64,000 nucleotides of DNA, from NCBI GenBank assembly GCA_024195585.1, contig SWBL01000095.1:62001-126000 (forward strand). Reading direction: 5' to 3'. Under the pieces are notes generated by a model. The model did not search any database. It was not told the origin of the DNA and was given only the letters and a program-made list of their open reading frames with translations. Below are positions 54,820-64,000 of the stretch, one piece after another. Within the stretch, counting starts at the first letter, position 1. Every line of letters begins with the position of its first letter. Both the position numbers and the translations under genes were made by a program. Source of the DNA: Aureobasidium sp. EXF-3400 (lineage: Eukaryota > Ascomycota > Dothideomycetes > Dothideales > Saccotheciaceae).

Positions 54820-56766
54820 TCATAGATCAGTCTTGATGTTGCTTCCATCAGCATGTTGCCACTCCTTGCACTTGCCCACATAATTCCTCTTCAAACACTT
54901 CTTGTGGATTGAGGTGGGCTTGGATTTTGAATCTGTAGGAGAGGGATCAACACAGATGAAGCCATACCACTCTTTCGATGTGCACTTATGAGAGGCAGTG
55001 GATGTGTCTGACACCGAAGTGCTTGTTGAAGATTGCTTGGTCGAGGTAATCGAGTCATGGCAACCAAACCATCCGGGTGTTTTGCACGTGGTACTGGAAG
55101 TCGTAGTTGTCGCTGAAGAGGAAGATGATGTGGCAACAGTTGAAGTTGTGGTGACAGTCGGCGCGGGAGCAGGTGTGGCAAGGCCACTGGTCTCGGTCGT
55201 TGTAATCGTCGTCGTCTGTTCTTCGCGGCATCCGAACCAGCCAGGCGAGAGACAAGTCGTCGTCGTGATTGTTTCTGTCGTCGTCACAGGTACCGTGGTA
55301 CTGCTAGTCTCGTCTAAGCATCCCCACCAACCAGGCGTCTTGCATGTTTCTGTCCTAGTACTTGTGGTTGATGTTGTAGAGGAAGAGGAGCTAGTTGTAG
55401 TTTCGGTGCCGTTGCTTTCGAAAAACTTCCACTCATAGCAATCGATGCAGTCTTCGTCTCGTTTGCACGAAGGTACAGTATCGTATTTTTGAATTACATC
55501 GTGGATGACATTGCTGATCTTATGAGTACCAATTGCCTGTCTCCAGCCAAAGTCTGCGACTGTGTCGTAAGTACATGTGCTTCCGGTATGGCAATTTCCC
55601 TGGAAAGCGTATCCACCGATGGTGCAGCCAGAAAACGCAGTGTTGCAGGTTCCGTCATAAATAGGATCCGCAGTGTGCCCGAAATGATAGGCGCCAGTGT
55701 GAGGACGCTTCTTGTGGTCACCGATGTGATATCCCGGAGGGGTGGGAAGGCCAAGACGACTGGCAGCAAGTGCTTCAGGGAATGTCTCGAATGTGACGGT
55801 AGGCAATCCAAAGGTTAGGCCGAGCAGCGACGTAACAACACCACCTAGCGAATGGCCGGTCAACCAGATATCTGCATTAGGATAGAGCTCGGTGACATTG
55901 TGGTATAGATCCTGAGCAGCTTGGTAGTAATTAGCTTTGTTCCGGAGGTTTTTGACTAGGCAGGTCGAGTTGCAAGTGAATGCTGATGTCTGACAGTCGC
56001 AGACTTGCTTCCACATAGGCTGACCGCCCTGACCGCAGCAACAGCTTCCAAACAAGTTATCATTGAGCTTGTCGTTTCCGGTCGTGTCTGCACCATCAAA
56101 GACAGCGGGCGAGGTTCCCTTCAGGCCAATAATAACAGTCTTGTTTTCGGTATCGGCGAAGATGTGGCCGCGCAAGCCGTCGCTCTCCCACCCAAAGTCC
56201 TCAGTGTAGTTGAAACCTCCTCCAACGTCGATCCAGTCACCAGTATGTGGTTTGAGAACGTAGGCGTTGGAAGCCATACGGGCAAAACTCAAGATAGTCT
56301 GCTTGTCGGTGATATTTGGGCCGTCTATCTCGTCCATGGACCAAGCAGAGGCGGGTAGAGAGACAGCTTCTCCACGCATCTGGCCAGCTTCCAGCAGACG
56401 ATCGATGGTAGAGCGACGGCGATCGGCTAGGCGTTCTATGGTCATGGGACCTGAGTTGGTACGGTATGAGTCGGTGGGCGAGACGGTGACAGCATAGTCG
56501 GCGTCGTCATCTTGGATGTGCTCGAGGGTGGTAGCGGAAGTGACATGGACCTTTCTCAGGAGGTTCGGGTACTGGTGTGAGCCCTTGTGGAAGATGTGCC
56601 TCAGAGTGAAATCATGTTGTCGTGATGGAGCAGGGGTGTTATCGATGGGGATGGGAGGCAGCAGCAAGGCGTCTTGGGGACTCTGGCGGCGAGCAGCTGT
56701 GGCGGGCTCGACGGCGAGTGAAGATAAGGCGAGTAGGTGAAGCAGAAAGTCGGAGCTGCTCCTCAT
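54820..56766 (-). CDS. ATG15: Autophagic lipase Atg15 with Cys/Trp repeat tail
   Basis: Vacuolar phospholipase that lyses autophagic and MVB vesicle membranes, 648 aa, intronless. Residues about 6-24 form the signal anchor that targets the MVB route. The lipase-3 core has VIIGLKGTSP, the nucleophile elbow GHSLGG with Ser306, YHFGHTADPIYDGTC and DFGWRQAIGTHKISNVIHDV. The family ending DEDCIDCYEWKFF follows. The about 200-residue C-terminal extension has Thr/Ser-rich linkers and repeated C-x-[ST]-P-G-W-x-G-C units (CKTPGWWGC, CLSPGWFGC, CKTPGWFGC) plus a divergent CTSKEWYGFIC. Related tails occur in other filamentous fungi but not in yeast. Their role is not known to me. Confidence 0.92.
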   Translation of the reverse strand: MRSSSDFLLHLLALSSLAVEPATAARRQSPQDALLLPPIPIDNTPAPSRQHDFTLRHIFHKGSHQYPNLLRKVHVTSATTLEHIQDDDADYAVTVSPTDSYRTNSGPMTIERLADRRRSTIDRLLEAGQMRGEAVSLPASAWSMDEIDGPNITDKQTILSFARMASNAYVLKPHTGDWIDVGGGFNYTEDFGWESDGLRGHIFADTENKTVIIGLKGTSPAVFDGADTTGNDKLNDNLFGSCCCGQGGQPMWKQVCDCQTSAFTCNSTCLVKNLRNKANYYQAAQDLYHNVTELYPNADIWLTGHSLGGVVTSLLGLTFGLPTVTFETFPEALAASRLGLPTPPGYHIGDHKKRPHTGAYHFGHTADPIYDGTCNTAFSGCTIGGYAFQGNCHTGSTCTYDTVADFGWRQAIGTHKISNVIHDVIQKYDTVPSCKRDEDCIDCYEWKFFESNGTETTTSSSSSTTSTTSTRTETCKTPGWWGCLDETSSTTVPVTTTETITTTTCLSPGWFGCREEQTTTITTTETSGLATPAPAPTVTTTSTVATSSSSSATTTTSSTTCKTPGWFGCHDSITSTKQSSTSTSVSDTSTASHKCTSKEWYGFICVDPSPTDSKSKPTSIHKKCLKRNYVGKCKEWQHADGSNIKTDL

Positions 56767-57203
56767 TGTGGTTCTGCAGAGGGAGAGAGGGCTCGAGATG
56801 TTGTTGAAGAGCAGCTACTCGGATAACATAGCGATTAGGGTAGATGATTCGGTGCCCTTGTGTCATGCGGGCACAACGGGTACATTAGTGGGAAACATCT
56901 GGGGTTTTCTTGGCATCTGTCATGGACAAAGCGAAAGCCACAGACAAGATGAACGCGCGGATTCCGCAACTGTGGCTCGACACGAAGGTGGGGTCTGTCC
57001 GAGTCAACACTTCACACTGAGGGCACACGACATAACCACAACCAAGTCCCATGATTTTCCCTTCCGCTGCCTTGTGATGCACCTTGCATGAGTCTGTCAC
57101 TACTCTCGACCTCGACTATACGGCCCTTCCTTCCCCGACGTCCTCGGTGAAGTTTCCAAAGCCTGCCGCCCGTCGCCCAGTACAGACCCTGCAGATCACA
57201 AAC
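56767..57203. other. Divergent promoter, ATG15 / VPS9-domain gene
   Basis: About 440 bp between start codons. The frame of the VPS9 gene is open back to 57084 without ATG, so this part is probably leader. Confidence 0.45.
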
Positions 57204-59426
57204 ATGTCCAACTCGTCCTCTCCAAAACAGGCCCCCAGGCCACGCCCACTACATATATCCAGATCCTTCACTCGTTTGGACCCAAATCCCGAATCTCTCC
57301 CGGCCTCGCCGTCTCGTGCGAGAGCTAGTACTATCCAGACCATCCCGGAAGCAAAGGATCTGACCTCTTTCTCCCACGGCGATGTCTTTGAATCTGTCGA
57401 CGAGGAAAAGGCCGAGGAACCTGCAATCAATGTTCCTCCCACATTTGACCAACTTCCCATCGAGATCCGTAGTCTGAGCGAGCGCTTTCTCAAGTCTCTG
57501 TCTGCCAGGACCCACGCCAACCCTCTGAACATTGATACCATCTCCGATCTATTCCAGGATTTCTACGAGCAAGCCGAGTCCCACATCTCGACCCATATCG
57601 CCACCCTCTCCATTCGCCTATCTAGAGAGAAATCCCCTTCCCGCTCCGCTGCTACAAAAGCACTTGGGGGTGCACTCAGGGCCAGGAAACAAAGCATTGA
57701 ACAGACCACCTCTACAAATGGCCAGGGCGAACAACAGATGCTGACTGCTTCTGAAGTTGCCGATCGTCGCAAGGCTCGCAAGGATCTGGAGATACAAAGG
57801 CTCGCCTTGGAAGAAGCTGTCGAAAGAGCTGTGTGTGAAAAGGTCTACGACCGCATATATAGACATAGAAGTGCCGATGATGAAGAGAGAGATGCAAAGC
57901 TCAGATCAAGAACTGCTGCCTTGTCGCTGGTCGGCATCGGCCTGAAAGAGCTACATGTCGACATTGACCCAGCCAAGGGCAATGGTCTTCCAACCGATGA
58001 AAAAGAGTTACATGATGAAATCTTCAAGCTGCTGGCCCCAGCTAGAGACCATCTCCAACGTATGGACGACCAACGCTACCCCTTAGGAAAGCTGCAGATG
58101 CTCACCGAGGCTCACAAGAGCATTGTTGAAACACTATCTCGCATATTCCCTTCCTCTTCATCTGCTGATGAAGTCCTCCCCACGCTCATCTACACTCTGA
58201 TGACTTCACCTCCGGAAACAATAAACGTCATCAGCAACTTGCACTTTATCCAGCTTTTCCGCGCACGCGCAAAGGTCGATGGCGAAGCTGCTTACTGTCT
58301 GGTCAATCTCGAGGCTGCCATCTCGTTCCTTGAGACAGTCGATTTAGCTTCCCTAAGAGCCGATGAGGCTTCTCAGGGTGGCTTCAAACAAGAAACCCGT
58401 AGTGAGAAACCCACAGACTTTGCACGTCCATCCAGTTCCAAATCCCTTGCCCCTGGCTTGACAACAACATCAGCCACTTCTTCAGACCTTAGTCCAGGGG
58501 ACACTTCCCTCAAACCCCTTCCTTCCCAAGCTTCCTTGAGCAATTCGCCCCGACCAGGATTCTCTCAGCGACGCCTATCATCACTGATACAAGCACAAGC
58601 CGAACGCATTGAAGCTGGTCGAGATGAACTTATGAATTCCGCTGATCAGGCCTTTGACGCCATCAATTCGACCCTCGAGAACAGCTTCAAGTTTCTGTTT
58701 GGCCGTATGAAAGAGCAAGGAGCCGGGACCGAAGACTCTCCCATTGTGATGCCTCGAACTCTCGAAGACGCCCGTAAGCTTGTCAGTTCACCACCTCTAG
58801 TACCCATGGACAGCCATCCAAGCTTTGCCGAGACACTGTCCTCAAGTCCTTCAGCAGAACCGCTTTCGGCTCCTAGGGTCGACAACACTATGCTGAATCT
58901 AGTTGGTGGTCGTTTGCGCGAACGCAGCGTAGACAGCAACCGCAGCACAGGCAGCGGCAAGCGTGTCATCTTTGCGGAAAAGTCAATCACTGCCGCACTA
59001 CCCAACAGTTCCATCTCATCCTCGCTTCCCACACAATCCGCTGTCGAATCCATGGGCAACCTCATGAATTCCATCAACCCCCTATCACGTTTCGGCGGCT
59101 TTGGCAAATTCGGCCGTTCCGCGTCTGGCAGCGGCGCTTCCACCCCTTCCACACCTGCTGCTTCCTCTGCTGCCATTGCTGAGAAGACCAAGCAATTGGG
59201 ACATATCCCCGAATCCGAAAAATCTCCTGCTCAGAACAACAACGTACAAGCAGAAACAGATCTGGATGCCCTGGAGGCACTAGCACAGTTGAAAAAGGCA
59301 ACTCCCCCGATCCAAAAGTTTGTCGATGCGAAGAGTGCTTCGGAGTTGAGAATTGGTGATGTAGAAGAGTTGTTGAGGGATTATCAGCGATTGGCTGCTT
59401 TGATCAGAGAAACTGTCACCTTATAG
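57204..59426 (+). CDS. VPS9-domain Rab5-type guanine exchange factor
   Basis: Intronless gene of 740 aa from ATG 57204, the first in-frame ATG. Residues 1-85 are Ser/Pro-rich. A helical region follows (about 95-260, with LEIQRLALEEAVERAVCEKVYDRI). The VPS9 core covers about 245-385, with VGIGLKELHVDID, SADEVLPTLIYTLMTSPPETI and the substrate helix AAYCLVNLEAAISFLETVDLASL. The family activates Rab5/Ypt51 on endosomes. The C-terminal half is Ser/Pro-rich and probably disordered, ending with the helix VEELLRDYQRLAALIRETV. It resembles yeast Vps9/Muk1 more by domain than by overall layout. Confidence 0.87.
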   Translation: MSNSSSPKQAPRPRPLHISRSFTRLDPNPESLPASPSRARASTIQTIPEAKDLTSFSHGDVFESVDEEKAEEPAINVPPTFDQLPIEIRSLSERFLKSLSARTHANPLNIDTISDLFQDFYEQAESHISTHIATLSIRLSREKSPSRSAATKALGGALRARKQSIEQTTSTNGQGEQQMLTASEVADRRKARKDLEIQRLALEEAVERAVCEKVYDRIYRHRSADDEERDAKLRSRTAALSLVGIGLKELHVDIDPAKGNGLPTDEKELHDEIFKLLAPARDHLQRMDDQRYPLGKLQMLTEAHKSIVETLSRIFPSSSSADEVLPTLIYTLMTSPPETINVISNLHFIQLFRARAKVDGEAAYCLVNLEAAISFLETVDLASLRADEASQGGFKQETRSEKPTDFARPSSSKSLAPGLTTTSATSSDLSPGDTSLKPLPSQASLSNSPRPGFSQRRLSSLIQAQAERIEAGRDELMNSADQAFDAINSTLENSFKFLFGRMKEQGAGTEDSPIVMPRTLEDARKLVSSPPLVPMDSHPSFAETLSSSPSAEPLSAPRVDNTMLNLVGGRLRERSVDSNRSTGSGKRVIFAEKSITAALPNSSISSSLPTQSAVESMGNLMNSINPLSRFGGFGKFGRSASGSGASTPSTPAASSAAIAEKTKQLGHIPESEKSPAQNNNVQAETDLDALEALAQLKKATPPIQKFVDAKSASELRIGDVEELLRDYQRLAALIRETVTL

Positions 59427-59877
59427 ACTTGTTTTGTGTTTCTTCCTGGGTGTGTTTTGACTTTTGAGGGTTGGGCGTCTCTTGGGTAGCATTTTGGTCA
59501 AAGGGTTTGTTGGTGTACAAGGCGTATGGATTGGAACTTTGTTGGCTATGGAGCCTGCGTGGGATTCAGGGGTGTAGCACAAAATGCCTATTTCGAGGAT
59601 AGAGGATCTAAGTAAAAATTGTATTTTGGCATATACGGTATGCCCTTTTATATCAAAGCCGCTTTTCCCGACAGCTGGTGCTTGTCGGTCATCGAAGGGA
59701 TAAATGATGTGGAGGCCGGGTCTTTCTGATATCCCTCGTCTTTTTGGGCATCTCGGAACCGCCTTTCCCTGTCCCACGTCAAAATTTCGACTACAGTACC
59801 CACAGCACAAAAGGTATTACAAGTAGCTCGACTCATTGATTTCCCCTTTCGTTAGATCACTCGAAACCCTCCCACCA
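59427..59877. other. Convergent intergenic region
   Basis: About 450 bp between convergent genes; nothing recognised. Confidence 0.4.
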
Positions 59878-61436
59878 TCAAGAAGCCAACTTAAACTCGC
59901 CCATCTCCCTCTCAAACCCACCAACCTGCATCTCCTGGTTTCCCCCACTCCTGCCTCCCATCTCCGCAACCCTATCCACCAATTCCAATTTTCTCTCTCT
60001 AGCTCTTTCTGTTCTCAACTCATAAACCGTAGATAGATTTACCAGCAACGCAGGAAACAAGACCTCGTCTTCTGTTACCAAAGCCTCTAGGATTTCTGAT
60101 GCCAGAGTGACGTTGTTGGTGTAGAGGTATGCGATGGCGAGGTTGTGTTTTAGGAGTGGGTTCGAGGGATACTGCTCAGTGAGGGAGAGTAAAGATGACA
60201 GCGCGAGAGAGTAGGAGGAAGTTGAGAAGTGCAAGAGGGTTTCCAGGATTTGGGATTGCAGGGTTGAGGATGGTGTTGGGGGTGAGTAGGAAGATAGGCA
60301 TTTTTTCGCTGCTTGCGTATCCCCGATCTTGAGCAAAAGCAGTGTTTTCCTCATACACATTTTGCCGTTTGTGTCGTCGTCTGCATTGTCAGTACTTCCA
60401 GCAGCAGCAAAAGACAGAGTGTCCAAATGTCGTTTTGCAGTTTCCAATTCCCCCATCTCGATGAGTTCACCAGCAACCCTGAGTCCCAAATCGCCTAATC
60501 TGTATTTCCAAAGCTTAAACGCGGTATCGTCTTTTTCCACTCGCGCTTTTTGAGCCAGAACACGACATTCAGAACTCAAACCGTACAATCCCATAATAGC
60601 CCTTCTGTGCAGATCCGCAGTGCCCAGGACCGAGAGTTTGAGAAGTAATAACCGTAACGACCAAGGCACTTGCATCAGAAAAATTTCGCGATGAGGACGG
60701 GTGTAGGAACTACTTTCCCTTGCCAGTAACTCAGATAAAGGTTTTGCTTCTTTGGCGGCTAGAGAGCTTTGGTTGCAGAGTACCAAGCAAGAAAACCTTG
60801 TATACAGCAGTTCGAAGATTCTTTGAGTGGAAGAGGGAGTAATAGACCCGGAAGTCAGGATATCGGTGGCTTTGTCTGCGGCGTGGAGGAATCGCCGATT
60901 AGACAATAGGGTTTCTAGATCTGTGTCTGGGGCTGGTTGGGTGGAGGAGTCGAGAAAAGGAGAAGCGAGGTGGGTAGTCGGTACAGGAGCGTACAGAGAA
61001 GGACGAAGCAGCAGAGAAAGATCCAGTTGCATGGTTCTCGCTGCAGGGCTTTTGGAACGCGTCCGTACTGCTGCGGGATTCTGTTGGACGACGGGAGAGA
61101 GTAGAGACGAGGCAGGCGATGCTGTTCGCACGGGCATGGAAGTGGGTGCTGGTGAGGGCGGCAATGCGGTTTGTAGTGCTGGTGTTGGTGGTTGGAAGCT
61201 CGGTATAGCTCTTTGAGCGATCGCTATCAGCTTTATTGTCTTTTCGAGAAATGGTTTGCTTGCCAACTCACGATACGTCTACATCCAAAGGACCCTTTGT
61301 GCTACGCCGTGGCATTGCGACTAGCCATGTGTTAGCTGTTTATTGGGGTTCGCGAGGGACTCAAGGTCATACCGCGTCTGGTGTCGCTCGACGGATACCT
61401 GGAGTGCCCCTGCTCGGGTCTTTGTGGTGCGGCCAT
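59878..61436 (-). CDS. TRAPPC12-like TRAPP complex subunit (TPR protein)
   Basis: A 481-aa protein matching the fungal TRAPPC12 family, part of the TRAPP vesicle-tethering complex in ER-Golgi traffic. Exons are 61373-61436, 61272-61320 and 59878-61210, joined in frame; the two 5' exons are very short. The N-terminus carries the family-type KGPLDVDVS segment. A Pro/Ala-rich linker leads to DLSLLLRPSLYAPV, typical of this family. The rest is a TPR-like helical array (FLHAADKATDIL, LRVAGELIEMGELETAKRHL, NPLLKHNLAIAYLYTNNVTLASEILEAL, each quoted in part). An in-frame ATG inside intron 2 would give a shorter product starting MASKPFLEK, but the conserved N-terminus favours the spliced form. Confidence 0.8.
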
Positions 61437-62055
61437 GTCTGATAGGTGGTTTGCAAGGTATGAGGGGGAGATGGTGTTCTGAATGTTGTTTGTGACGTCC
61501 TGATGCTTATCTCCTTTTATCGCCGGCTATACCAGTAATTTCTTGCTACCTAGGACACCCTGCCTATATCTGCTGTCCATGATACATTCGATATCAGCCG
61601 TCCAGTAGCAACCGAACTGTTGCAAAACAGAATAGCGACAGCTAGAATGCTTGTAATTCATGGCAAGTACACTCACGTTGTGTGTCCTGTTCAATTGAGT
61701 GAAGCTCTGGGAAGGCTCGTACAGCCATGGTTGCTCTTGAAACACTTTTCATCATAAGATTAACTATCGCGCTTCGAAACACATTTTTGGAGATATGTAT
61801 CTATTTGGATGCTTTTATGGTATCCAACTCGAACAGAACAAGATTGAAAAATGTACGCTAGAGTATGGAAAGAGCCAACAGCAAGAAGCCCCGTTACACT
61901 CCTGATTGCACCAATGCCTTACACCCCTATCCTTTCGCATCCATCTTGAAACCCATATCCATAAAGAGTTGACGCTTCTTTTTTTTTAATACAAATCGGC
62001 GCGAGCTTCGTGTAACATTAATCGAGGCATTCGTTGCGTGGGAATTTGCGTAAAA
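61437..62055. other. Intergenic
   Basis: About 620 bp upstream of the TRAPPC12-like gene and downstream of RER1. A T-run at 61979-61987 lies in the RER1 3' region. Nothing else recognised. Confidence 0.4.
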
Positions 62056-62874
62056 TCAGTTGCTGTTCTTGGCACCGTAGTTCTTCTTGCCAAAGTCCCA
62101 TGGGACGTATCTGTACTCTGTGAATTTGTTTGTTAGCTCTCAACAATCTGACAGTATATATAGCTCGGAATCTCTTACTCAGCATGTGCTGGATCTGGCG
62201 GCGCATGGTCAAGACGACGAGAATCAACCAGTAGACAACAAGAACAGGCCAGAAGACTGGCAAGTTGAAAATCTCGCTCCATGAACACAAGAAACCAATG
62301 ACAATAGCGCGGGTGGCTGCGTGCCAGAACTTGAACTCGGGAAGACGGCGCACAAACGGCTTGAACTCATCGGTCGACTTTGTGGGAAGGTCTCCACTAC
62401 TGCCTTCTTCCATGTCCTCGGTGGACTCGAGACCGGGATCAAACTTGGGCGAGATGAAAGCGAGGAATAGGTTCAGGAGGTAGATGCCCAGAGAGTATGC
62501 GACTTCGGATCAAAAGTGTTAGAAAGGCTCGTGCTCGGACATGATAGGTAGGATGTTCATACCAATATACCAGCCTTGAGCGAAGAAGATGCGCAAAGCG
62601 AACATGACGAAGATAACACCAGTTCCAATCCAGCGATATGTCTTGTAGGGTGTTGACTTGTCCAGGTAGGATTGGTAAAGCTGCATTAGAAGCATGATTC
62701 TTAGCCTATACTCTGGTATGCGTATTGTCGGTCGCACATGGACACAAGACAAACAAGGTCCATCTCTTTTCCAGGTGTCTATGGGTTGACAGGGGCGAAG
62801 AAGCTCACCATTCCGGCTCTTGTTGTTTGGGCACTGACGGCCGCAAAGGGAGTATCGGGTTCAGGGCTGTCCAT
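62056..62874 (-). CDS. RER1: Rer1 ER-retrieval receptor
   Basis: Golgi membrane protein that returns escaped ER membrane proteins in COPI vesicles; 189 aa, the normal family length. Four exons: 62809-62874, 62563-62680, 62179-62502 and 62056-62117, with introns of 128, 60 and 61 bp. All junctions restore conserved segments: LYQSYLDKSTPYKTYRW, GWYIVAYSLGIYLLNLFLAF, PEFKFWHAATRAI and the terminal HMLKYRYVPWDFGKKNYG. Four hydrophobic helices are visible. The acidic loop (ESTEDMEEGSSGDLP) before EFKPFVRRLPEFKFW is typical of fungal Rer1. Confidence 0.93.
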
Positions 62875-63286
62875 GATGGGACGGAGACGATGCGAGTCGG
62901 GCTGAATCTTGAATAGTTCGATCGCAGTCGGTATGCGACGAGGTTGCTGAGGGTGCGGCGACAAAAAGCAGGGGTTTGTTGATGTGAACAGGTGTTGGCG
63001 GGCAACCGCTGGAACTAGCAACTCGTTCGCTCAGCCTCAATGCGTGGCGGTACATACATGCACAGACCACACGCCCTCTAGCCACTCTGAATGCTTACCA
63101 TCTACAATTCACAAGAAAACAGGCACCAACTTTCATAATCCTAGAAACATTTGCAATATCCATCAGAGCCCAAATAACGACAGAGGTATCATCAAGCAAA
63201 CCGCCCAACCACACCAGTCCAAACGCCATGATCATGCCAGACCATCCGACACGACCAATTCGTCAAGCCATTATAAGCATCCCTCT
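62875..63286. other. Intergenic, RER1 promoter
   Basis: About 410 bp between co-oriented minus-strand genes. No feature recognised. Confidence 0.4.
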
Positions 63287-63999
63287 TTACTCGTCGAGGT
63301 CCATCTCTTCCACCTTCGTTTCGAGATCTTCACCGTACTTCTCATCATCAGCACCCATCTCCTCCCTTTCCTGCTCCTCACATTCTCTTTCAACCTCCTG
63401 AGCCACAAACTCTTCGTAGCCCTCGAGACTGCTCTGAATGTGTACCTTGAACTTGATAATGTCGTTCAGCATGCGCTCAAGCTCCGTGTGCAGCTCTTCG
63501 CGAAGTGCTGAAGATGCTACTGTCAACTGCTCATATTCGAGGTTGGTGTTCATTTCGCGTTGCTCCATCAGCTGCACTGATTCTGTAAGTCCAGCACGCA
63601 TCCTGGCGAGCTCCTTTTCCATCTTCTCGATTTGCGCATCCGAAGCCATCTTTTGCGAGTTCGTGATCTGTTGCATGTTAGTAAGAATGCTCGCGTACTC
63701 GCGGCTCCGCTGTGAATTACCTCTTTCGTCTTTTCAAACTCGTCCTCCGCAGCGCGTACGCGATGCTCCAGCGTCTCCGTCTCGGCCTTCTTGTCTCCAA
63801 TGGCTTCCTTGATCTTGTCGAGTAGATCTTGGTTGTTCATGTCAGCCTCAAGAGCGTTGTTTCTGCGTTCGCTAATCTCTTTTCGGAGATTGATCATGTT
63901 GCTCTTGAGGCTGCCTCGGACATCCAGATTCAGCAAGTGATGCGGTTGATATCCAGTGCCTGTCTCCGCTAGTAGGCGATCAGAGTCTTGTGGTTGCTC
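63287..63999 (-). CDS. NDC80: Ndc80/Hec1 kinetochore protein, C-terminal part (cut by window edge)
   Basis: C-terminal about 219 residues of the kinetochore microtubule-binding protein Ndc80; the N-terminal calponin-homology part lies beyond the right edge. Exons are from the edge to 63721 and 63667-63287, with a 53-bp GT-AG intron in phase 0. The sequence is nearly all coiled coil: [36 protein letters not shown] and [20 protein letters not shown]. It ends with the region that joins Spc24/Spc25 ([19 protein letters not shown]), then an acidic tail. The segment [18 protein letters not shown] agrees with fungal Ndc80. Confidence 0.88.
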
Positions 64000-64000
64000 G

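Noticed and set aside
57084..57203. Upstream non-ATG extension of the VPS9 gene
   Set aside because: The frame is open but has no ATG and a leader-like composition; ATG 57204 is preferred.

Overview
The window looks like nuclear DNA of a filamentous ascomycete (Pezizomycotina). Genes have short introns (mostly 50-60 bp), branch-point-like CTAAC/CTGAC motifs before CAG/TAG acceptors, pyrimidine-rich leaders, and typical fungal families: AzgA purine transporter, hybrid histidine kinase, bicupin oxalate decarboxylase, fungal Atg15, HeLo-like and NACHT-ankyrin proteins. Placement in Dothideomycetes is only an impression. I support 26 protein genes, one of them cut by the right edge, plus a few doubtful or degenerate coding traces. 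No tRNA, rRNA, CRISPR array or intact transposon was seen.

Layout. 0.9-18 kb is mainly nutrition and secretion: a sugar transporter, a CBM1 plus GH45-like wall enzyme, a membrane-anchored TAP-type alpha/beta-hydrolase, an unknown protein, a five-exon GH31 glucosidase, a dienelactone-hydrolase-like/SnoaL-like fusion and an AzgA purine transporter. 20-32 kb is housekeeping and signalling: INO80 subunit Arp8, saccharopine dehydrogenase (LYS1), a GAF hybrid histidine kinase and a TBC Rab-GAP. 33.9-43.4 kb holds oxalate decarboxylase, a DUF1275 membrane protein, a gene-poor 2.8-kb stretch with a hairpin/MITE-like element, a Kex2-type secreted protein and a basic unknown protein. 43.8-48.1 kb holds the most interesting locus: a HeLo-like N-terminal domain protein and a NACHT-ankyrin NLR transcribed divergently from a 328-bp gap. 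48-64 kb holds an MCT-like MFS transporter, a small three-exon protein built of 11-residue repeats, a secreted metallophosphatase, an RNPS1-like SR protein, Atg15, a VPS9 Rab-GEF, TRAPPC12, Rer1 and the C-terminal part of Ndc80.

Main discovery candidate. The NLR begins with a motif (residues 12-30) that aligns without gaps to two pseudo-repeats at the C-terminus of its divergent neighbour (residues 264-282 and 292-310), consensus I-G-[DN]-V-[TS]-[LIV]-x7-[FV]-G-I-x-N. One copy on the receptor and two on the adjacent HeLo-like protein is the arrangement of NWD2/HET-S in Podospora anserina, where a prion-like amyloid fold passes from NLR to a membrane-disrupting cell-death executor. I infer a fungal immune or incompatibility pair using amyloid signalling with a HET-s-related, possibly distinct motif class.

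Other points: two introns appear to use GC-AG splice sites; the GH31 enzyme has Asp where the family signature has Glu; a 16-bp perfect hairpin lies between LYS1 and the histidine kinase; and an 18-bp motif is shared by the GH31 and oxalate decarboxylase promoters. All gene models are by-eye exon assemblies checked for reading-frame continuity, without transcript or database support.
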